64,000 nt of DNA, taken from the NCBI GenBank assembly GCA_001695595.3, contig MBPM02000142.1, forward strand, positions 1-64,000. The letters are read 5' to 3'. Origin of the DNA: Plasmopara viticola (Eukaryota > Oomycota > Peronosporomycetes > Peronosporales > Peronosporaceae). Numbering within the stretch: the first letter of the stretch is position 1; each line of letters starts with the position of its first letter. Below the pieces are notes generated by a model. It did not search any database. It saw nothing but the letters and a program-made list of their open reading frames with translations, and was not told the origin of the DNA. Positions 56,971 through 64,000 of the stretch are shown piece after piece. Both the position numbers and the translations under genes were made by a program.

Positions 56971-57553
56971 ATGTGCAACTTTATCATGTCGAACGGAGAG
57001 TAGTGCGAGCTTGCTCGCAACAAGGAACGATGTGCTAAACATCCAATTATTATAACGGAAGAAATTATTGTCGATGAAACTAATATAGTAAAAGAAACGC
57101 CGCCTCAATTCAATATTTTAGTCGTCGATGAGGTCGAGACACCAGCGCCATCAGTGATCAAGCCCGTCGAGGTCTCGAATATCAGCAAAGTTCCACAATT
57201 GGATGAGTCGATTGTTGCACCGGTGACCGCAGATGGTGTGGTATGTAAAGATGATCGATGATCGGATTTGGAAGAATTAAATAATGCGAATGATCACGCA
57301 GAGAAGATTGCGGAAGCGGAGAAAGTTCTTCTTCGAGCAGTACATCGAAACAAGCAAATCAAAGCAATTTGACGTAAAAGCATATTCCTTAGACCCCATT
57401 AATGTCATCGGAGCGTTCAACGAATACTGTGCCAGCAAGAACATGGATATTGAAGGATTAAAAATGCTTGACAGCAATGCGTACTTTGGTGGATTCGCTA
57501 TTGCTTTTACATGCAAAAAGGCAAGAAGACGCTAGGATATCTCTGTTGTAAGA
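56971..57553 (+). pseudogene. Viral-relic ORF with Cys/His motif and coiled coil
   Basis: Begins MCNFIMSNGE, then an in-frame TAG at 57001, then CELARNKERCAKHP. The cysteines and histidine (C2, C12, C21, H24) form a small zinc-binding-like motif. The frame runs through a hydrophilic middle to a TGA at 57259, and continues as a Glu/Ala-rich coiled-coil-like piece (SDLEELNNANDHAEKIAEAE). After a shift near 57330 it goes into a folded-looking part (KSKQFDVKAYSLDPINVIGA) ending at a TAG at 57533. The function is not known. Confidence 0.5.
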
Positions 57554-57644
57554 GCGAACAGATGATGATCAACATACCAAATCATGATTGACGAGCTCAA
57601 TGTTGCGCAATACTGCGATTAAAATCGATCTACGATCATCTTCT

Positions 57645-59373
57645 CTCCAAAATTTATTGTATGATGACGGAGAATGGTTTAGAGATAATAACAATTTATG
57701 AAACCTGGCGGGCATGATATATAAGAAACAACGCGTCGATCTTGGCCTGATACGTAGAACTTATTTATGCATTCCGCACACGATAATAGATCGATTTGAT
57801 CAAGCCGCTGCATTAAGAGATTTTATTGACTGGGAAACATCCATGTACTATCCTATATTGACTGAGTCCCATATCTAATCTATTGCTGATGGAACTAATC
57901 CAATTAAATACAATAAGTGGAAAGCAGAATACAAACCGCTGGATATCAAGGAAAACAATGAAAAGAAAGACAAGATAGGTGATGACCTTACTGATCCTCA
58001 TTTTCCGAATTCTCTCATTTACTACGAGAAGGGAGAATTGCTGCTAACATTTGTTGCTAAAAACACGGAAACTTATCTCGACAACATAAGTCTGAAAAAG
58101 CGTTATTACAATGGAGAGGCTCTACAAGTTTATCAAGAACAACATTGCATACATCTTGCAGGGCGGAAATAGATGCTACTTGACTATGAATCGAGATGTT
58201 TTCGGAGATATCGATTACACAGTGAAATCTTATATCAAGCAATTCGATATGGTGTTTAACACTAACAATGCAATCTAATTAGATGATGATGGACTTAATG
58301 AGACTGATAACACAAAATTCGAAACAGTTAGCATCATATGTGTGCCAACGAAGGATGTGGTTTACCGTTACCGAGATGATAATACCTTTGGCAAAGTCGA
58401 TTTCATGCTATACAGCGCAAAGATAGTAGCTTGTAATGCTCAGCTAAATACATTCAACTGGAACTCAGATGAAGTGCTTAACTTATAAACGGATATGTTT
58501 ATATCTACAATTTTAAATTTATCGTTGATGAATCGAAGTTTGAACTCTAAAAAGTTGATATCAATCAGACTTGGTGAAGTGGTGAAGATTTTTTTTTTGG
58601 CAAATTAAGAAACAAAGTAGACCAAAAGGAGCCAGCGGGATAAACATCAAATGATGCAAGCAATGCAATTAAACTTTTACACCCTTAAACTGGCAGTCGA
58701 CTTGCACTCAAACTAAAAATGGGCGGCGGACAGAACACTTCGCTGTAAACACAATGCAAGTCTAAAAGTAAATCTAACTGATTACATTATGAAGCTGTTT
58801 GCATGGTTTGTTTAACGCCTAAATGAAAAATCGGGAGCTTGTATCGTTCTTGTGGGAGGATAAGGTTGTGGTAAAAACATTGCGTTAGACTTTGAAGAAT
58901 AATATCATCGGGACAAGATATTGTCTCGAGACACAAAAGATAAAAATCCTGACGGGTCGATTCAATTCGGCACGCGAAGATAAGCTCTTGACCATTTTGA
59001 ACGAAGCGGATAATGTCAAGCAATCTTCATAGGAAGATCAGGAAGAGCTTGAAGACTGTATCACTGAGCCAACTTGTATGATGAGAATAAAGGCATGGAC
59101 CCATATCGAGTAAAGGATTGCAACAACCTAATTATTGCATCGAACGATTCGTTTAGCGTGATAGCTTCCAAATAGATGCGACAATTTCTGTATTTGGTGT
59201 GTAGGAGTGATCGTCTTCGAGATACAGCACATTTGGACGCAACTTTTGACGATTTTGATAATACTGATAGTGATATTTATATGTATCATTAACGAGGTCC
59301 ATTGACTAAAGAGAAGTCTGATATGCAATTTCAATTATTGGAAAGCCGAGTTAATGGCTTATTGAAAGTGTAG
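57645..59373 (+). pseudogene. D5-like primase-helicase (SF3) relic
   Basis: Broken plus-strand reading. N-terminal part: YDDGEWFRDNNNL, DRFDQAAALRDFIDWE. Middle, after a frameshift near 58111: NNIAYILQGGNRCYLTMNRD and NAQLNTFNWNSDEV. This resembles the pre-helicase region of D5 proteins (nuclear-replicating and giant-virus helicase-primases), where a hydrophobic NxF-x-G/W segment precedes the helicase. Helicase: KSGACIVLVGG, stop, GCGKN at 58852-58878 is Walker A. NNLIIASNDSFSVI at 59122 onward is the sensor-like motif C of superfamily 3. The stops are almost all TAA/TAG (57876, 58276, 58486, 58813, 58861, 58900, 59030, 59173, 59290), plus one TGA at 57699. Further frameshifts lie near 58985 and 59095. 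Confidence 0.7.
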
Positions 59374-59935
59374 CGGTTAAAGTTAGTAGCAGTATTCTCA
59401 GCATCTCCCAGTTAAATCAAAAGTTCATACAAAGTGATACTATGCTTACCCTTTTTACTACATAGTTGATTGAGGAATCAATAGACTCATCACCGTATAC
59501 ACAAGATCGCCTCAAAGACCCTGACTAATATCCTTGGACCTAACTATAAGAAGCAAATCGATCGAGTTCGACGAAGAGGATACAACCTATCTGTTGATTC
59601 TATAGAGAAATGAAACACACTAGACAAAGTGACTTATTTGATGATAATAGTAATCGATCGAAAGTTGAGTTAGGCTCACCGTTTTTTTTATTTTTGAGAT
59701 GCTATGTATGAAAAAAATCTTGGAACTCAACCCTCATGTCGAGTGTCAGTCCATCTCATGTACTCCTTCGATCTGGAGCGGTTTGCCCCGGTAGGTACTA
59801 CCGCATTTGCATGCAATTATTTGGAGAAGCCTTCCCTAATAGAGCCCATTGTATCTCTTGTCTTTTTTCTGTCTCTATTCTTTTGCTTTCCTATACCTTT
59901 TCACAGTCTCATTCTGCATGCGCTGCTTGAGTGAT
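59374..59935 (+). other. Undetermined remnants within the viral relic
   Basis: Pieces such as SSSILSISQLNQKFIQSD and TNILGPNYKKQIDRVRRRGY are protein-like but broken. The second ends IEK-stop near 59610. An AT-rich, Phe-rich stretch follows, with no motif. Confidence 0.3.
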
Positions 59936-60360
59936 GCAATTGGAGGAAGCTATTTCACGCAATCTTTCTTTGATTTATTATTCCACAACGTACCTTTTCA
60001 AATCTCATCAATCCAATCGCAAACAACAATTGAGTACTCCGCACATTTGCGACTGCTGAGGTTGCATATGGCGGTCAAACCACAATGTCTCCGAAATTAG
60101 CGTATTGTCCAATGCAAGGAACCTTTCCAGAACTGATGCTATCATTTCTCGACCAGAATATGATCCCTCTTGGTATCATTGGTAACAACATATGCATTCG
60201 TTTGTTGCTTCGACCTAAAAATGACACAGTGAGTTGCAACTGACATCTAAGTATATTACTTCTTTTTTTACAAATCGCAGATCGGTTCGATTTCGTTCAA
60301 ACAATTCTTTTTATTAATGATGCCCATTATCATCGTGCTCCTTTTCTCGGATGCTGTTAG
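59936..60360 (+). pseudogene. Possible capsid-protein fragment
   Basis: The plus strand near 60.06-60.24 kb reads MSPKLAYCPMQGTFPELM followed by LDQNMIPLGIIGNNICIRLL. The 'IPLG..G..I.I.L' pattern is reminiscent of the strand pair in double jelly-roll major capsid proteins. The frame is interrupted upstream by a TGA and fades near 60.25 kb. Placed between helicase and packaging ATPase, a structural gene would make sense. The assignment is weak. Confidence 0.25.
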
Positions 60361-60522
60361 TTTGTAGAGATCGATAAAGGCTTTGACTGGTTTTTCAGTA
60401 GGGAGTTGTGGCATACGATCTCAAGATTTCTCTGTGTCAGGTTTCGATCGAGTATCACGTATTGAGAGTTGATTTAAATAGTTTTTGGAATTTCGACTAC
60501 TTTGTGAAAATGTAAATCATAC

Positions 60523-60903
60523 TTAAAGCTTGCTTAAGTCTTCGGATGAAGTATTATTTAATGTACTCTGCGTTCTCTTTGGATCTATGACCAAATCAAC
60601 AAAGACTATAAACATGCTTGTCGCAAAACCATATTCACTCTTTGCTGGGACCATCCCTTCCTCGACCACCTGGACGCTGCAGATAGTGTCTTTGATGTGA
60701 TCAAATTGCGCCTCGTTTGGCTTTGTACGAATAAAGATTTTGATTAAGCGTGTGCTCAGAAGCGTTATCATATACAGCACGGTGTCTGACTTCCCCAATC
60801 CACTAGGACTTGCAACGCACATTCTATATGACAGCTCGAAATTTAGATATTTTGCAAACTTCCTGAGTTTATATTTCAATATTGAATCGTAAAAGTTTTG
60901 CAT
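60523..60903 (-). pseudogene. FtsK/HerA-type packaging ATPase relic
   Basis: Minus strand from the ATG at 60903 (MQNFYDSILKYKLRKFAKYL). YRMCVASPSGLGKSDTVLYM contains the Walker A loop at about 60785-60815, followed by a strand, IKIFIRTKPNEAQFDHI. This pattern (strand, P-loop, then a strand with 'TKxxxE') is that of viral genome-packaging ATPases of the adenovirus/Polinton/NCLDV lineage. Similarity continues to KDTICSVQVVEEG, then a Walker-B-like hydrophobic stretch appears (FIVFVDLVID). The open frame ends after 126 codons, short of a full ATPase domain of about 200 or more. The homologous piece at 43995 is shorter still. It is divergent from the fibre gene, with about 280 bp between them. 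Confidence 0.65.
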
Positions 60904-61181
60904 TGTATAGATATAGAAGGATCTATTGCATCCACGAGCTCCATCTTCAGTCTTCAACAGTAATTTATTCGATAGCCAAGGCAGCTAAAAAAACTACGTC
61001 ACTACTACTTTTGAATTTAGATCCTTGAAAAATTTACCCAGTGTGCTTGCTCCTGGTTGTATTTCTCTTGGTTGTGTGCTTTCGATATTATCTGAACTCC
61101 AAATCCTTTTCAAGTCTCCGGACTTTGAATTTGTTACAAAATTTGCAAGCTTATTTTCATTGCTTTATATTGTGATTATAT

Positions 61182-63357
61182 ATGTCTCTTCCTCCAATTG
61201 TCAATTCTAAGAAATTTAATAGCTTTTTTAACGCGCATAATGGGTATCTTACTATTACTACATACGATCAACGATACTTGCGGCTTGATGGTGTTGGTAT
61301 TTTATCTGTATTGAGCGTGATGGGCAATCTTGATAGTGCTTCTCTGACGATTGATGGATCTGCGTTAGACTTGAGTATGTTTTAGGTATAACTGCTGGAA
61401 CTACCCAAGCTCTGGAGGCTCTGGTATTAGATCCTGGCAAGGCTATCACGGGTATCACCTCTACTTCATCTACAAGTATTATTTGAACACTCACAGCAGA
61501 ACCAAATATTACATCGCTTGGGACTCTAACGAACATCCGTTCCGTATCAACAACTGCGAATAATGTAGTATCTATCTTAAATAGTTTCGCTACTGCTGCA
61601 GCAAACAATAGGTTCACAAGCAATCGTTATGCTGGGAACTTGGAGTTAGAGGTAGTTCAGCAAGTAATCCAATTACGGTGTCTTTCTACCACAGCGAAGC
61701 TTTTCGAATGTCATCAATTTAACTGGAAACGTCGGTATTGAAAACTACAATCTTATAAAGTGGATTTAGGTGGGTCAAGAACTGGAATTTACACTGGATC
61801 ATTGAAATTTAAAGGAACTGTTTTTAATCAATCACTATACTTGTTGATTACGCAAGGTGGTTTTGCGGCTGCGAAGGCTGTGGTGCTGAATGAAATTCTT
61901 GTTTATAGTAAAATCAATAATTTAGGATGCTCCATTCTTACTGCTTCAACAAGTACATTTTCACCTCGATACGGTCAATACCTCTGCCGGTCTAAATATT
62001 AACTATATCAATTTAAATTTGAACGGATTGGCAATGACATCTACTGCTAAATTCAATTACAACCATATAACAACTCTCGGGGCGCTTTACGTATCCAAAA
62101 CAATGACATTTTATTTGCTGGTGTAGGCTTGATGCCTTTGGGCATGTCAAGTACCAAGTGTTTGCGTTTTACGGAAATACAGCAAATCGTGAAACGATGC
62201 ACATTTTACTTGTATCTGATATAAATGGATTGGTCACTGCATCGAGAACAACATCAGCATCAGACAACGAAAACGTACCCGATATTTGATTTGTTATCAA
62301 CTAATAATCCGAGCTGTTTCGGACGCGGTGTTTCAGCTACAAGTGCGGATCTATTTAATATCAATTGAAATTACAAGCCATTCGTGGGTTTAACGTCTCA
62401 AGTGCATAGATTTTGCTTCAATGTTGGAAATTTACAGCCGTACAAGAGTGGTTTTTCTTATACACACACCCTGGTTACCTCAGCGGATGCGTTTTGTATG
62501 AATCCTTCCGCCTACGCCAACAAGTAGTTGTCTTTAGCTTGCTTCAGACACTGTGAAAAGCTACTGTACAACACTCGTACACCATGCACAAGTTCGTTTG
62601 AGACTGCTAAACTCTGGTAATATTCACATTAAAGTCTTTAATGGACTCAACGATGGATCTGCTGATCACGATATGCCAATCTTCATGGAATTTGTTAATG
62701 CATTGCCTACTGGTTTTGGCTTACAACTGATCAATGCAACGAATGCAATCTCAGCTAATCGTGCATATTTTGAAGCTACTACTGACAACGATTTGATTTG
62801 ATGACTGCAACTACACGGAGACATACAATAAAATCGGCCGGCGGAGTTGGTATCGGAACTAGAGCACCAAACGCATCTTTACAGGTAGCTGGATCCAACA
62901 CATCTATCATGGTTATACCAGCTAGCACTATTTTGTACAGTTATAATGTAGCGTCTAACGCGTGGGTAAATTGTTGTGGCAGACCTTATTCTCAGACAAA
63001 CGTCTCAGCTTCTTTTGGTGGTGATATTTACATTAAAGCTGGTATATGGGCTACGTCTGGTCGTCGATTGAAAGAGAATAATAAAAAAACGATCGACTTA
63101 CTGTTTGAGCGTTTTGAAAACTTAAACCGGTTAGTTTTAGCTATAAGAAAAAATCCTATAAAAGAGTTGATTTGATAGCTCAAAATGTTATGCATGTTTG
63201 TTCAGAAGCGATTACGATGACCGAAAATCAAAATTCGAAAGATGAAGGTGAATACTCACCGAAAGGAGTTCAGCCATGCTTAGATTACAATGCTATAACG
63301 ATATTAAATGTTTTTAACACTAAGAAGCAAATTGATCGTATCGAGAAGTGATATCGA
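61182..63357 (+). pseudogene. Virus tail-fibre-like protein with S74 chaperone domain
   Basis: Starts MSLPPIVNSKKFNSFFNAHN, then NGYLTITTYDQRYLRLD and NLDSASLTIDGSALDL. After a frameshift at about 61.38 kb: ITAGTTQALEALVLDPGKAI and NITSLGTLTNI, the repeat type of phage and large-virus fibres. A central region (61.63-62.8 kb), broken in several frames, would hold receptor-binding domains (IKVFNGLNDGSADHDMPIFM). The C-terminal part has VGIGTRAPNASLQVAGSN, the classic fibre motif before S74, and ATSGRRLKENNKKTID, the self-cleaving intramolecular chaperone (peptidase S74) with its Ser and Lys. After another frameshift near 63110, SYKKKSYKRVDLIAQNVMHV corresponds to the 'RxGLIAQEV' strand, ending IDRIEK. 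Several frameshifts and a TGA near 61486 show decay. The domain order is that of a trimeric fibre. Confidence 0.75.
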
Positions 63358-63429
63358 CTTTAAAATAATAGTTCATTCAATTAATAAAAGATTCCAGCCA
63401 GCCTTTTAATTCAGCTTTGTAGTGATTCA

Positions 63430-64000
63430 TAGCATCTCGTTTCATTCAACGCTTTCTTGGCAGTTAAGAAGCATTGTCTTCAAAAAAGTATTTGCCTGTG
63501 CGCTGCTCGACAGCTTCACCAAATGTGTGTCGGACACTTAGTTCAAGTTATTTGCAAATGAGCTCTCGAAGTTGCTGATATCGTCAGTATGTACTGTTCC
63601 AGCATTCAAATTTCGTAATCTCTTCTCTTCCTCTAATTCTTCGCCATCACTGCTTTCAACATCCGAGTTCTAAAAGAGTTGTCGGGTAATCGAGGGTTCC
63701 TCCTCAGCTCATTAAGCACCTTTTTTATAGCTCGTTTGGACGTGGGAGACTTATTTGGAGAAGATGCGGTTCGTTTTCGCTCCAGAAGTTTTCTGGTTCG
63801 CTCAAGAATTCATCGGAAAACTTTGCTTTTATTTCTTGACGTTGACGATCTGAAATATTTGGTCTTAACTCGATTTGTTTGCTAAAATAATTTTGAACGT
63901 GGTCATTCACCACCTTATCAAAGTCTGTTTTCCCTCGATATACGCTCTAGTGTCGATGGCCTTTCGGGCAACGTCATGTATGCCGCTGTAGAAATCGTCG
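63430..64000 (-). pseudogene. Acidic protein remnant of the viral relic, runs off the right end
   Basis: The minus strand from about 63.93 kb reads HVQNYFSKQIELRPNISDRQ and ENEPHLLQISLPRPNEL. After a frameshift it reads NELRRNPRLPDNSFRTRM, then an acidic run (SDVESSDGEELEEEKRLR) and TDDISNFESSFANNLN, followed by TAA and VSDTHLVKLSSSAQANTFLK. Composition and continuity indicate one former gene of more than 170 codons. The family is not known. It is convergent with the fibre gene. Confidence 0.4.

Larger units (their letters stand above)
56971..64000. mobile_element. Endogenised large-DNA-virus or Polinton-like relic, runs off the right end
   Basis: At least 7 kb holding, in order: a Cys/His ORF (+), a D5-like superfamily 3 helicase (+), undetermined remnants including a capsid-like stretch (+), a packaging ATPase (-), an S74-ending fibre (+) and an acidic protein (-). 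This set belongs to NCLDV, virophage and Polinton/Maverick-type genomes, not to retroelements. Every gene is broken by stops or frameshifts. Codon texture is AT-richer than in the host genes. No protein-primed polymerase or retroviral-type integrase was seen in the visible part, so the exact virus group stays open. Confidence 0.75.

Noticed and set aside
1..64000. CRISPR arrays, bacterial operons or Shine-Dalgarno-led genes
   Set aside because: No regularly spaced repeats of that kind were seen, and gene structure and content are eukaryotic.
63430..64000. Treating the plus-strand frame 63679-63885 as a gene
   Set aside because: The minus strand has the better protein-like continuity over the same bases.

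Overview
The window looks like a gene-poor, AT-rich, repeat-filled stretch of an oomycete nuclear genome, probably a downy-mildew or Phytophthora relative. This is inferred from content, not from a database search. Two expansin-like genes with Thr/Pro-rich stalks, single-exon genes with compact GC-richer coding regions, and many decayed Ty3/Gypsy elements all fit. Intact host genes are few: a COX7A-like mitochondrial protein (9842-10072, -), expansin-like 1 with a membrane anchor (22189-23697, -), expansin-like 2 without an anchor (35050-36390, +), a taspase-1-like Ntn hydrolase (38497-39672, +), a CENP-B/Tc5-type helix-turn-helix protein (45872-46759, -), and a two-domain parvulin prolyl isomerase with an internal membrane segment (55732-56532, -). 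Weaker candidates are a membrane-protein fragment at the left edge, a short secreted peptide near 5.8 kb, and a single-pass protein near 8.5 kb.

Layout. 0-10 kb: fragments in AT-rich sequence. 10-34 kb: layered retrotransposon debris. It holds a related repeat present twice in opposite orientation (13.5-17.2 and 25.4-29.05 kb), separate decayed Gypsy bodies (17.2-20.2, 29.1-31.0 and 32.4-34.1 kb), and two homologous LTR-like blocks (20.3-20.6 and 31.0-31.3 kb). Expansin-like 1 lies between the inverted pair. 35-38.5 kb: expansin-like 2, then a LINE with an internal deletion and a 14-bp target-site duplication, inserted just upstream of the taspase ATG. Short elements made from the two ends of the same LINE occur at 24.34 and 44.70 kb, each with its own target-site duplication.

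38500-46778 is repeated as 46789-55067, with exactly ten Ns between the copies. The repeat starts and ends at the gap, so it is best read as two overlapping contig ends that were never merged. Genes in it should be counted once.

56.97-64.0 kb, running off the right edge, is the most unusual part: a decayed large-DNA-virus or Polinton/Maverick-like insertion. It carries a D5-like superfamily 3 helicase, an FtsK/HerA-type packaging ATPase, and a phage-like fibre ending in an S74 intramolecular-chaperone domain. The divergent fibre/ATPase module also exists, shorter and inverted, at 43.2-44.3 kb (repeated at 51.5-52.6 kb by the assembly overlap). The relics carry frameshifts and stops. In the helicase nearly all the stops are TAA/TAG.
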